A DNA stretch of 64,000 nucleotides from IMG/VR virus record IMGVR_UViG_3300035171_000016, positions 1 through 64,000 of that record, one strand, 5' to 3'. Both the position numbers and the translations under genes were made by a program. The notes under the pieces were generated by a model. It was not told the DNA's origin. It ran no database searches and saw only the letters and a program-made list of their open reading frames with translations. Positions 52,957-58,559 of this stretch are shown here, in pieces. Numbering within the stretch: the first letter of the stretch is position 1; each line of letters starts with the position of its first letter. Source of the DNA: a virus.

Positions 52957-53286
52957 TTACACCTTTAATAATGGAAATTTCTTAAAAATATCAGGCCAAT
53001 CTACCCTAGGGCAAAAGACTAATGCAATTTCTTGATTATCTAGGCCGGATTCGGTAACAATAATATACTCACTGCCATTATCATTCTCGAAATTCTTTAA
53101 ATATTCAAATTCATCATCTGATACCTCTACCACAACCTTCCTAAATGAATTATTAATCCATTCTTGATAAGATGCTCTGGCCGCGAACTTTAAATGCGCC
53201 ATAAGCACCCCATGAGCCGCCCCAAGGACTTTATGGCTTGGTATTGACTGTTTAATACAGATATACATTTTTGAGTAACTATTCAT
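52957..53286 (-). CDS. Peptidyl-tRNA hydrolase 2 (Pth2)-like protein
   Basis: ATG 53286 (MNSYSKMYICIKQS) chosen; the longer frame would run into tRNA-Glu. MYICIKQSIPSHKVLGAAHG corresponds to the Pth2 start (R/KxDLxxxxGKxxAQxxHA) with the His kept. EYIIVTESGLDNQEIALVF aligns with the TxxxPAGxTxT half, diverged. Pth2 releases amino acids or peptides from tRNA; location inside the tRNA array fits tRNA recycling. Confidence 0.72.
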   Translation of the reverse strand: MNSYSKMYICIKQSIPSHKVLGAAHGVLMAHLKFAARASYQEWINNSFRKVVVEVSDDEFEYLKNFENDNGSEYIIVTESGLDNQEIALVFCPRVDWPDIFKKFPLLKV

Positions 53287-53305
53287 AATTATATTGTTTA
53301 GAAAT

Positions 53306-53384
53306 TGGTATTCGTGTGGAGACTCGCACTCCATAGATATTCTGGGTGAAAACCAGACCGCTCGACGACTTTGCGCTCACGAAC
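53306..53384 (-). tRNA. tRNA-Glu(TTC)
   Basis: Acceptor GTTCGTG/CACGAAT, anticodon stem TCTGG/CCAGA, loop TTTTCAC, T-stem TGGAG/CTCCA, A73, CCA encoded. Confidence 0.9.
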
Positions 53385-53394
53385 ATTAAATTAT

Positions 53395-53682
53395 TTATTG
53401 TAATAAATGCTTATATGAATTTGTCATATCTTTTAAAATACTATTTAATTCATAATTTGTAATACTATTAAAATCTAAATTTTGTGTTTTTATTTCATAT
53501 AACCTTCCACTTGCATATCCTAATTCGGTGGCAGAAATTATTGCCTCAAAATACGTTTTTCTTTCTGCTTTAAGGGCGGCGGATAAATCATAATTATCTT
53601 TATCTCTATCTCTATCTCTATCTTCTCCACAGCCAACGGTTAATATTAAAGTAGTTAAGGCTATTATTAAGTTTAGTTTCAT
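53395..53682 (-). CDS. lipoprotein, 95 aa
   Basis: MKLNLIIALTTLILTVGCGE: signal peptide with lipobox LTVGC (Cys18), then a DRDRDRDKD run and a helical mature part. Would be anchored in a host membrane from the outside. Role unknown (possible superinfection exclusion or lysis). Confidence 0.75.
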   Translation of the reverse strand: MKLNLIIALTTLILTVGCGEDRDRDRDKDNYDLSAALKAERKTYFEAIISATELGYASGRLYEIKTQNLDFNSITNYELNSILKDMTNSYKHLLQ

Positions 53683-53693
53683 AGTTTTTTATT

Positions 53694-53927
53694 TTATTTT
53701 TTAGAAGTTTTAATATTGTATTTTTTAACTACTTGTGTTGTTTTGTAATTTATACTACAATCTTTTATATAGTTTTCAATCCATAATTCGGCCTCTACTA
53801 AAGAAATCTTAGACGCCACGCATTTACCTATATGATTAATAGATGGTTCTGAAAAATTTTTCCATATAAAGAAATCTCTAAATTGAGGAACATAATAATT
53901 ACCATCTTTGATTATTCGTAATTTCAT
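53694..53927 (-). CDS. hypothetical protein, 77 aa
   Basis: MKLRIIKDGNYYVPQFRDFF start, then KISLVEAELWIENYIKD helix. Same design as 56438-56647 (IRVLQDENHFYPQ) and as the fragment at 35509. Start overlaps 53924-54109. Confidence 0.63.
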   Translation of the reverse strand: MKLRIIKDGNYYVPQFRDFFIWKNFSEPSINHIGKCVASKISLVEAELWIENYIKDCSINYKTTQVVKKYNIKTSKK

Positions 53928-54109
53928 AGTTTTTTAATTTCATCTATTACCGTTCCGTATATTTTATATACTTTTTTACCATTTTGAGAAATTGATTCTA
54001 ATTCTCGGTTTTCTTTAAGTAATTTTAATATCTTAAATTTCATTGCATCTTGACCGTCAGAAAAACCATCGCGCCAAGATTCTTCTATGTCTTGTTTATG
54101 AATATCCAT
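53924..54109 (-). CDS. hypothetical protein, 61 aa
   Basis: QDIEESWRDGFSDGQDAMKF: a GWxDGxxDGxDA-like motif of small phage proteins, followed by helix. Overlaps the next ATG by 4 nt. Confidence 0.6.
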   Translation of the reverse strand: MDIHKQDIEESWRDGFSDGQDAMKFKILKLLKENRELESISQNGKKVYKIYGTVIDEIKKL

Positions 54110-54111
54110 AT

Positions 54112-54321
54112 TTAAAGTTTATTGATTTTTTTTATTACCGTTTTTAGTTGTGGATAGTCAAACTTCCATTTTTCACAAAAATATTTTAAAGATTCATAAT
54201 TTTTATTTCTTAAATCATAAAAAGGAGAATTAACGCTATTACCTTTATGCTGTTCATACTGGCTATCCGCCTTCTGATATGCAGACATTAAAGCATTACA
54301 TTCTTTTTTATTTAAATTCAT
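54112..54321 (-). CDS. hypothetical protein, 69 aa
   Basis: NKKECNALMSAYQKADSQYE... helical, basic C-terminus. No family recognised. 2 nt from 53924-54109. Confidence 0.58.
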   Translation of the reverse strand: MNLNKKECNALMSAYQKADSQYEQHKGNSVNSPFYDLRNKNYESLKYFCEKWKFDYPQLKTVIKKINKL

Positions 54322-54339
54322 ATTTATTTAAATTCATAT

Positions 54340-54519
54340 TTATAATTTAATTCCATCAAAATCAACAGAATTCAATTCAAACTCTTCTGGATTAGATTTA
54401 CATTCTTTCGCCTTTTCAAAGGCTAGTTTTTCTAAATCTTCTATAGTTAATTCAACTCTGCAAGTATCGCAGCCAGTCCAGTTTTTTCGCTTCATCCATA
54501 CTGTAGTTTTAATTGTCAT
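54340..54519 (-). CDS. hypothetical protein, 59 aa
   Basis: MTIKTTVWMKRKNWTGCDTC start with two Cys, then LEKLAFEKAKECKSNPEEF. First gene behind promoter 54526-54554. Confidence 0.6.
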   Translation of the reverse strand: MTIKTTVWMKRKNWTGCDTCRVELTIEDLEKLAFEKAKECKSNPEEFELNSVDFDGIKL

Positions 54520-54525
54520 AGTTTT

Positions 54526-54554
54526 ATGATAATATAAAAAATTATAAAAGTCAA
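54526..54554 (-). promoter_or_regulatory. Sigma70-like promoter, leftward
   Basis: TTGACT, 17-nt spacer, TATCAT; drives 54340 to 53395. Confidence 0.63.
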
Positions 54555-54560
54555 TAAAAA

Positions 54561-54636
54561 TGGTAGCCTATGTTGGCTCTGCCCCAACCACCTTTCCCTT
54601 ATCAAGAGATTGCTCTGCTAAATGAGCTAATAGGCC
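54561..54636 (-). tRNA. tRNA-Ile(GAT)
   Basis: Acceptor GGCCTAT/ATAGGCT, D-stem GCTC/GAGC, anticodon loop TTGATAA, T-arm GTTGG/CCAAC, A73, CCA encoded. Confidence 0.92.
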
Positions 54637-54643
54637 ATTAAAT

Positions 54644-54717
54644 TGGTATTCCTAAACGGTTATGCTCCGTTTTCTTGGATTTGAGAAACCCACGAGATAC
54701 TATTACTCCATAGGAAC
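54644..54717 (-). tRNA. tRNA-Glu(CTC)
   Basis: Acceptor GTTCCTA/TAGGAAT, D-stem GAG/CTC, anticodon stem TGGGT/ATCCA, loop TTCTCAA, T-arm AACGG/CCGTT, CCA encoded. Confidence 0.9.
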
Positions 54718-54724
54718 ATTAAAT

Positions 54725-54803
54725 TGGTGCGTTCGGAGGCTTGGGATTCCTCGTTCAGTCGCTTAAAAGGCGATGTTTCTTAACCCATTTGAATTACGAA
54801 CGC
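54725..54803 (-). tRNA. tRNA-Lys(TTT)
   Basis: Acceptor GCGTTCG/CGAACGC perfect, anticodon stem TCGC/GCGA, loop CTTTTAA, T-stem GAGG/CCTC, A73, CCA encoded. Confidence 0.88.
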
Positions 54804-54829
54804 ATAAAATTAATTATCCGATATTTTTA

Positions 54830-54878
54830 TTCGCCTCGGGGACGCCGAAAGGCAATTACGCTTTCTCGGCAGGGCGAA
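54830..54878 (-). ncRNA. 49-nt double hairpin between tRNAs
   Basis: TTCGCC/GGCGAA closes a long hairpin GCCG-A-GAAAG / CTTTC-GGC with 8-nt loop. No tRNA features. Strongly GC-rich for this genome. Could be a processing signal or a small stable RNA. Confidence 0.5.
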
Positions 54879-54881
54879 AAT

Positions 54882-54970
54882 TGGCTGGGGCAACAGGGAT
54901 TAAACCTGTAGGTGAGATTTCTCTCGGAAGTTTAACAAACTTCTGCGTCTATCAATTCCGCCACACCCCA
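54882..54970 (-). tRNA. tRNA-Asn(GTT) on a Leu-type scaffold
   Basis: Acceptor TGGGGTG/TGCCCCA, G73, CCA encoded, anticodon stem GAAGT/ACTTC with loop TTGTTAA (GTT). The D-arm GGCGGAATTGATAGACGC and a long variable arm are Leu hallmarks, while anticodon and G73 are Asn identity elements. Confidence 0.85.
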
Positions 54971-55053
54971 ACAAATCGTTTCTCCGCCATCCTACACAGG
55001 ATACTTTATTTTTTCTAAGCAGAAGCGATATTCTGCGCGGGTACTAAATTAAA
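54971..55053 (-). ncRNA. structured spacer RNA (three-way junction)
   Basis: CCGC/GCGG encloses hairpins GCAGAA/TTCTGC and ATCCT/AGGAT. No tRNA features, no CCA. Lies between tRNA-Asn and another structured element. Confidence 0.42.
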
Positions 55054-55054
55054 T

Positions 55055-55143
55055 TGTTGTAAGTGTTCAATACAGTTCAGACCGGAGCAGCGGGAATAAG
55101 ATGCCGCCGCATTCTCTTCACCCTATGACCTAAGTTACAACAA
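55055..55143 (-). ncRNA. 89-nt RNA with 9-bp terminal helix
   Basis: TTGTTGTAA pairs with TTACAACAA. Inside, GCGGC/GCTGC and ATGC/GCAT hairpins. The acceptor-like helix recalls a tRNA, but there is no T-arm and no CCA. 2 nt from tRNA-Gly. Confidence 0.5.
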
Positions 55144-55145
55144 AA

Positions 55146-55220
55146 TGGAGCACTTGGAGAATTTTGAAATCTCGACGTTCACGTTGGAAGCGTGACACTC
55201 TGCCTCTGAGTTACAAGTGC
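55146..55220 (-). tRNA. tRNA-Gly(TCC)
   Basis: Acceptor GCACTTG/CAAGTGC, D-stem ACTC/GAGT, anticodon stem TCACG/CGTGA, loop CTTCCAA, U73, CCA encoded. Confidence 0.93.
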
Positions 55221-55227
55221 ATTAAAT

Positions 55228-55318
55228 TGGGTGCAGAAAGTGGAGTTAAACCACACATAGCGAAAGTTAATTCGCCTGCCTTATGAGGGCAGTTAGCGTC
55301 TCGCGGCTTGTTTCTGCA
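55228..55318 (-). tRNA. tRNA with CAT anticodon and long variable arm
   Basis: Acceptor TGCAGAA/TTCTGCA, anticodon stem CTGCC/GGCAG, loop CTCATAA, long variable arm GCGAA/TTCGC, T-stem GTGG/CCAC, C73, CCA encoded. Met and Ile2 tRNAs are class I, so a class II CAT tRNA is anomalous; amino acid uncertain. Confidence 0.82.
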
Positions 55319-55330
55319 ATTCTAATGAAA

Positions 55331-55415
55331 TGGTCGGGATTGGGGCGTTCGCATCCCCACGGATTTCTCACCAGTTCCCAAAACTGGCCCGGAACTACTT
55401 ACGGTCTAAATCCCG
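55331..55415 (-). tRNA. tRNA-Pro(TGG)
   Basis: Acceptor CGGGATT/AATCCCG, anticodon stem CCAGT/ACTGG, loop TTTGGGA, T-stem GGGG/CCCC, A73, CCA encoded; variable region ~11 nt, longer than usual. Confidence 0.88.
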
Positions 55416-55423
55416 ATAAAATA

Positions 55424-55648
55424 TTACTTTAAAACTTTTTCAAAATGCGGCCATTCATAATCTCCTTCTGGCCAAGGAGTTCTTTCTATTCCTAGATTTT
55501 CATTTAATTTTATCTTTCCGATAAAACAATTAACGTGTTTTGCGGCCTTTCTAGCTTTTGCGATACTATCAAAAATACCAACAAACTCCCATTCTAATTC
55601 TTTATTGATAATATCAGGAACATATCCTACTAAATATAATTGTTTCAT
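55424..55648 (-). CDS. hypothetical protein, 74 aa
   Basis: KQLYLVGYVPDIINKELEWEF, then IAKARKAAKHVNCFIGKI and WPEGDYEWPHFEKVLK. Resembles short DUF7336-type phage proteins; role unknown. 8 nt from tRNA-Pro. Confidence 0.62.
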   Translation of the reverse strand: MKQLYLVGYVPDIINKELEWEFVGIFDSIAKARKAAKHVNCFIGKIKLNENLGIERTPWPEGDYEWPHFEKVLK

Positions 55649-55654
55649 AGTTTT

Positions 55655-55683
55655 ATGATAATACTAAAATTTTGCTTTGTCAA
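55655..55683 (-). promoter_or_regulatory. Sigma70-like promoter, leftward
   Basis: TTGACA, 17-nt spacer, TATCAT; drives 55424-55648 and the tRNA block 55415-54561. Confidence 0.68.
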
Positions 55684-55690
55684 CTAAAAT

Positions 55691-55768
55691 TGGAAGCCAG
55701 CCGCAGTAACGCTCTGCGTAAACAAGAATTTTGCAGATTCCGGGGTTAATCTTACTCCCTCGCTGGCT
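55691..55768 (-). tRNA. tRNA-Cys(GCA)
   Basis: Acceptor AGCCAGC/GCTGGCT, D-stem GGG/CCC, anticodon stem GGAAT/ATTCT, loop CTGCAAA, T-arm CGCAG/CTGCG, U73, CCA encoded. Confidence 0.93.
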
Positions 55769-55777
55769 ATTTAAAGC

Positions 55778-55899
55778 TTAAATCGTAGAACCAACAAATA
55801 AAGCCAAACCAATTGGAATCCATAATAGATGTCCAACACTGAATGCGGCCAAGACAAAACAAACAATTGCACCGATTTTAAGTAGTATTTTATAATCCA
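55778..55899 (-). pseudogene. small membrane-protein gene with probable 1-nt deletion
   Basis: ATG 55899 gives MDYKILLKIGAIV, and the adjacent frame gives CFVLAAFSVGHLLWIPIGLA and on, a perfect membrane helix. One missing base near 55863 separates them. An in-frame alternative would be a 24-aa peptide from TTG at 55852. Confidence 0.45.
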
Positions 55900-55943
55900 T
55901 ACCTTATTATATACTTTTATCTCAAAAATTACTATTAAGTTTT

Positions 55944-56246
55944 CTACTTACTGTTTTTAAAAAATGCTTTTATAAAACCAAAAATAAAAATAGCCATGAA
56001 CAAAACTATTAACATTTTTAATGGAAAAGCTATAAATATATCAAATATAGAACAGTTACTTCCAAAACCAAAGGTATTCCATAAAAAGCTACCAATATAA
56101 TAAAACGAAACAACAATACCAGAAAATAAACACAATCCAATTATAATTTTTAATGGAGCTATTAATAATTCAGTCCCTCCACTAGATTCATTTATTAGTT
56201 TTATAGCCTTGTCTTGCTGAAACTTATTTTGTGGTACAAATATCAT
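55944..56246 (-). CDS. membrane protein, 100 aa
   Basis: Two long hydrophobic helices (about 28-52 and 70-94) with a polar N-terminus (QNKFQQDKAIKLINESSGG). No family recognised. Confidence 0.62.
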   Translation of the reverse strand: MIFVPQNKFQQDKAIKLINESSGGTELLIAPLKIIIGLCLFSGIVVSFYYIGSFLWNTFGFGSNCSIFDIFIAFPLKMLIVLFMAIFIFGFIKAFFKNSK

Positions 56247-56249
56247 ATA

Positions 56250-56441
56250 TTATTTTTTAATTTTTAAATTCATAGGAAATGCTGGAACTGAACTTGGCCA
56301 ATTATTCATTATAGAATCGCTAAAAATATTTCTCATACTAAAGCTATCCGGCAAACTTCTGTAACACGTTTGCATATTTTTCATCCATTGGTCAATTTTA
56401 CAATCAAAATAAAAATCAAAATATAATTGAGATTCTTTCAT
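56250..56441 (-). CDS. hypothetical protein, 63 aa
   Basis: KESQLYFDFYFDCKIDQWMKN... aromatic N-terminus, ends MNLKIKK. ATG overlaps the TGA of 56438-56647. Confidence 0.55.
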   Translation of the reverse strand: MKESQLYFDFYFDCKIDQWMKNMQTCYRSLPDSFSMRNIFSDSIMNNWPSSVPAFPMNLKIKK

Positions 56442-56647
56442 TTAATCTCTCCGGTATAAACAATTTTTCTTTGCTTTTTGTTCTTAGAAAATAACCTATC
56501 CGACATATAATCAAGACTATTTTGTATAGTATTAAAATAAACTTTATATCCATCTTCTGTAAAGAAAGATTGAAAATAAGAATCAATTTTACACTGTGGA
56601 TAAAAATGATTTTCGTCTTGCAATACTCTAATCTTGTATTTTTTCAT
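56438..56647 (-). CDS. hypothetical protein, 69 aa
   Basis: MKKYKIRVLQDENHFYPQCK start, related in layout to 53694-53927. Basic C-terminus. Overlaps both neighbours by 4 nt. Confidence 0.6.
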   Translation of the reverse strand: MKKYKIRVLQDENHFYPQCKIDSYFQSFFTEDGYKVYFNTIQNSLDYMSDRLFSKNKKQRKIVYTGEIK

Positions 56648-56847
56648 TTTTGGTTACTCTTACTGATTTTTTTAGCTTTAACAACTCTTACTTGATTATT
56701 TACCATTACTCTACCTACATTTTGGCCATCCATAGATACAGTATAATATCTATTGTCCGGCAAGTCAAGAGCCTTCCTTACTTTTTCATCGGCAGCTAAT
56801 GGATTTAAACAGTATTCTTTAAATAGGTCTGGCGGCATTTGTTTCAT
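56644..56847 (-). CDS. hypothetical protein, 67 aa
   Basis: MPPDLFKEYCLNPLAADEKVRKALDL, RYYTVSMDGQNVGRVMV; no family recognised. Coupled to 56438-56647. Confidence 0.57.
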   Translation of the reverse strand: MKQMPPDLFKEYCLNPLAADEKVRKALDLPDNRYYTVSMDGQNVGRVMVNNQVRVVKAKKISKSNQK

Positions 56848-56848
56848 A

Positions 56849-57103
56849 TTATCTAGTATCTTGTAATGGAATTATCTCAGTAATTTTAATAGCAACTTTA
56901 TTTTTAATTAATTTATCTGCTATTTTCTTTGTAAAATAAAATTCTACACCAGCCTTTACAAGTCGCCTTCCACTTTCACCTAATAAGCCGGTAAGAAAAA
57001 TAGCTTCGGGGTCAATGATTTTAATCCTAACTGCATCTGGAACATAAGCTAGTTCTTTTAATAACTCTGGAACCACCATGAATTGTAGTTTAATTTTTTT
57101 CAT
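56849..57103 (-). CDS. hypothetical protein, 84 aa
   Basis: KLQFMVVPELLKELAYVPDAVRIK and ARRLVKAGVEFYFTKKIADK-like helix/strand pattern; 16 nt after tRNA-Ser(TGA), so it is co-transcribed with tRNAs. Confidence 0.58.
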   Translation of the reverse strand: MKKIKLQFMVVPELLKELAYVPDAVRIKIIDPEAIFLTGLLGESGRRLVKAGVEFYFTKKIADKLIKNKVAIKITEIIPLQDTR

Positions 57104-57119
57104 AAGATTTTATTTAAAA

Positions 57120-57214
57120 TGGCGGATAGTGCATCGAATCGAACGCGCACCGGCCTTTCGGCGCGGTCAACTTTTCAAGAGTTGTGGGGCAAACCAATAT
57201 CCCACCTACTATCC
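57120..57214 (-). tRNA. tRNA-Ser(TGA)
   Basis: Acceptor GGATAGT/ACTATCC, anticodon stem CAACT/AGTTG, loop CTTGAAA, long variable arm, G73, CCA encoded. The T-stem has a bulged A. Confidence 0.9.
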
Positions 57215-57218
57215 ATAA

Positions 57219-57313
57219 AATTTATTTAGATTATAATTTCTTAGACAATAGACTAAGTATGTTTTCTTACATCAAAAGACTTTTCAAAGTATTTAGTCTT
57301 TTATAATTTCTAA
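57219..57313 (-). ncRNA. structured spacer RNA flanked by 12-bp direct repeat
   Basis: TTATAATTTCT occurs at 57231 and 57301 (plus strand). Between them, on the minus strand, AGACTAA/TTAGTCT (7 bp) can enclose ACTTT/AAAGT and ATGT/ACAT hairpins. No tRNA features, no CCA. Confidence 0.42.
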
Positions 57314-57316
57314 AAA

Positions 57317-57393
57317 TGGCGGGACTAGCCGGAATCGAACCGAGCTTTCTTACCGTGACAGGGTAAGCGATGAAACCACTCTCTTTTAATCCC
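57317..57393 (-). tRNA. tRNA-Asp(GTC)
   Basis: Acceptor GGGATTA/TAGTCCC, anticodon stem TTACC/GGTAA, loop CTGTCAC, G73, CCA encoded. Confidence 0.92.
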
Positions 57394-57403
57394 ATAAATT
57401 GAA

Positions 57404-57571
57404 TTACCAATAAACTTTATTACCAATCCGAGTCTTGTCGGTATTGGCAAAGCGTTCTATTAGGCGAGCGCATCCTATTCAATTCTATCGGCAGAATAAA
57501 CTGCTTACAATGATATTGAATTAAGTCCTATATAATATATGAGAACTATTTAATTATGGTGTTATTGGTAA
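57404..57571 (-). ncRNA. 168-nt multi-branched RNA of unknown class
   Basis: Perfect 10-bp terminal helix TTACCAATAA/TTATTGGTAA. Inside are four arms: AATTAA..GTTCT/AGGAC..TTAATT; CAATATC/GATAGAATTG carrying hairpin GCAG/CTGC; GCG/CGC; and CCAAT-CCG/CGG-ATTGG. No tRNA parts, no open reading frame. Between tRNA-Asp and tRNA-Leu(TAG). Confidence 0.6.
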
Positions 57572-57573
57572 AA

Positions 57574-57657
57574 TGGTCGCCCTGACAGGACTTCAACCTG
57601 CAAAACCACCCGTTCTAAGCGGGCAAGCTGTGGCGTTCGCTACAAGGTCACAGGGCG
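57574..57657 (-). tRNA. tRNA-Leu(TAG)
   Basis: Acceptor CGCCCTG/CAGGGCG, anticodon stem CCCG/CGGG, loop CTTAGAA, T-stem GCAGG/CCTGT, A73, CCA. Long D region (~26 nt, with GCGAAC..ACAGC) and 6-nt variable loop, like the TAA and CAA isoacceptors. Confidence 0.88.
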
Positions 57658-57661
57658 GAAA

Positions 57662-57746
57662 TGGTCGCATCGCGGAGACTTCAACTCCGAAAACTCTACG
57701 TTTTGAATGTAGTGGCTGTAGCAATTCGCGCTTATGTCACGATGCG
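57662..57746 (-). tRNA. tRNA-Leu(CAA)
   Basis: Acceptor CGCATCG/CGATGCG, anticodon stem CTAC/GTAG, loop TTCAAAA, T-arm CGGAG/CTCCG, A73, CCA. Same unusual long D region and short variable loop. Confidence 0.88.
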
Positions 57747-57750
57747 GAAA

Positions 57751-57829
57751 TGGTATCCCATAGAAGCTGGCGACTTCTGACCAATCCCTTATAAAGAGAA
57801 CGCTCTTGAGCCATGTGAGCTAATGGGAT
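57751..57829 (-). tRNA. tRNA-Ile(TAT)
   Basis: Acceptor ATCCCAT/ATGGGAT, D-stem GCTC/GAGC, anticodon loop TTTATAA, T-arm AGAAG/CTTCT, A73, CCA encoded. Confidence 0.92.
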
Positions 57830-57834
57830 ATAAA

Positions 57835-57911
57835 TGGTGCATCATAAAAGAGTTAAACTTTTATCTAACTGGTTCGTATCCAGTTGCTTTATTCAATTAA
57901 GCTAATGATGC
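57835..57911 (-). tRNA. tRNA-Arg(ACG)
   Basis: Acceptor GCATCAT/ATGATGC, D-stem GCTT/AAGC, anticodon stem ACTGG/CCAGT, loop ATACGAA, T-arm AAAAG/CTTTT, CCA. A34 would need editing to inosine (TadA) to read all CGN codons used. Confidence 0.92.
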
Positions 57912-57923
57912 GTTAAATTTAAT

Positions 57924-58085
57924 TTATAATAAACCTTTTATTTTTTCTATCAAACTACACTTACATTCTTTCTTGCTCTTTCGGCAATATCTACAAAAAA
58001 ATTCTCGTACATATTCACAGTCGGAACACCAACCGTGGCAACATTTACTGTTTCTTTGTCCTATATCTAATTTATATTTTTTCAT
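57924..58085 (-). CDS. Cys-rich protein, 53 aa
   Basis: ATG 58085 (MKKYKLDIGQRNSKCCHGWC) chosen; the longer frame enters tRNA-His. CCHGWCSDC, CRYC and CKC give seven or more Cys, probably two zinc sites. Confidence 0.65.
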   Translation of the reverse strand: MKKYKLDIGQRNSKCCHGWCSDCEYVREFFCRYCRKSKKECKCSLIEKIKGLL

Positions 58086-58089
58086 TAAA

Positions 58090-58165
58090 TGGTCAGGTGG
58101 CCGGGTGTCGAGCCCGGTTAGCAAGTTTCACACACTTGGAGATTAGCCGTTATCCTACGCACCTG
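58090..58165 (-). tRNA. tRNA-His(GTG)
   Basis: Acceptor CAGGTG/CACCTG, D-stem GGAT/ATCT, anticodon stem CAAGT/ACTTG, loop GTGTGAA, T-arm CCGGG/CCCGG, CCA. A73 and no visible extra G-1 opposite C73, unlike bacterial His tRNAs. Confidence 0.9.
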
Positions 58166-58175
58166 TTAAAATAAC

Positions 58176-58240
58176 AATCGGTATGCTTCCATTACACTAA
58201 GGTTTCGCTCCTATTTGGACTTGAACCAATACCTCCGATT
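58176..58240 (-). ncRNA. tRNA-like RNA in circularly permuted order
   Basis: Reading the RNA 5' to 3': AATCGG, TTGG-TTCAAGT-CCAA (a T-arm), TAGG-loop-CCTTA, TA, GTGT-AATGGAA-GCAT (a D-arm with GG), A, CCGATT. AATCGG and CCGATT pair as an anticodon stem. All parts are spaced as in tRNA, but the 3' half precedes the 5' half. The joined acceptor is only 3-4 bp and there is no CCA. Confidence 0.5.
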
Positions 58241-58244
58241 TAGA

Positions 58245-58333
58245 TGGTGGCGCGGTGAAAGTAACGCTCTTTTTGCTTAACTTCTCAACTATTTTAGCAA
58301 AGGTTTTACAGACCCTCGTTGAGGACACCGGCC
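58245..58333 (-). tRNA. tRNA-Tyr(GTA)
   Basis: Anticodon stem AGGGT/ACCTT, loop CTGTAAA; long variable arm; T-loop AGCGTTA; acceptor GGC-CGGTG/CACCG-C-GCC; A73; CCA. The D region is only ~10 nt (CCTC-AAC-GAGG at most), so the D-arm is reduced or missing. Confidence 0.83.
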
Positions 58334-58334
58334 A

Positions 58335-58556
58335 TTAAATTTTACTTATAAATCTTTTATTAAAATATAAATTATCTTTTTTTAATTTAATAAACTCTTC
58401 AATTTTATTTGCAAGATTAACTAGTTTATCATCTTTAAGATATTTGAAACATCCGTTTTTAATTAAGACTCCTATAATATCTTCTCCTTCTTGTGCTGAT
58501 AGGTTATCAAAAATAAGACCTATTGATATTTGTTCGTTTTTTGTTAGTTGTTTCAT
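58335..58556 (-). CDS. hypothetical protein, 73 aa, between tRNAs
   Basis: ATG 58556 (MKQLTKNEQISIGLIFDNLS); a longer frame would be made of tRNA-Ala and ncRNA sequence. Helical, Lys-rich end. 1 nt from tRNA-Tyr and 3 nt from tRNA-Ala. Confidence 0.63.
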   Translation of the reverse strand: MKQLTKNEQISIGLIFDNLSAQEGEDIIGVLIKNGCFKYLKDDKLVNLANKIEEFIKLKKDNLYFNKRFISKI

Positions 58557-58559
58557 AAA

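Noticed and set aside
53287-53334. Upstream start for the Pth2-like gene
   Set aside because: It would lie inside tRNA-Glu; ATG at 53286 fits the gap.
54773-55018. Plus-strand 81-aa frame
   Set aside because: Lies across tRNA-Lys, a hairpin and tRNA-Asn in antisense; an artefact of structured RNA sequence.
57573-57794. Plus-strand frame across tRNA-Leu genes
   Set aside because: It reads the antisense of three tRNA genes and has no protein-like features.
58245-58333. Reading tRNA-Tyr as a pseudogene
   Set aside because: The D-arm is reduced, but anticodon stem, long variable arm, T-loop, acceptor and CCA are intact.
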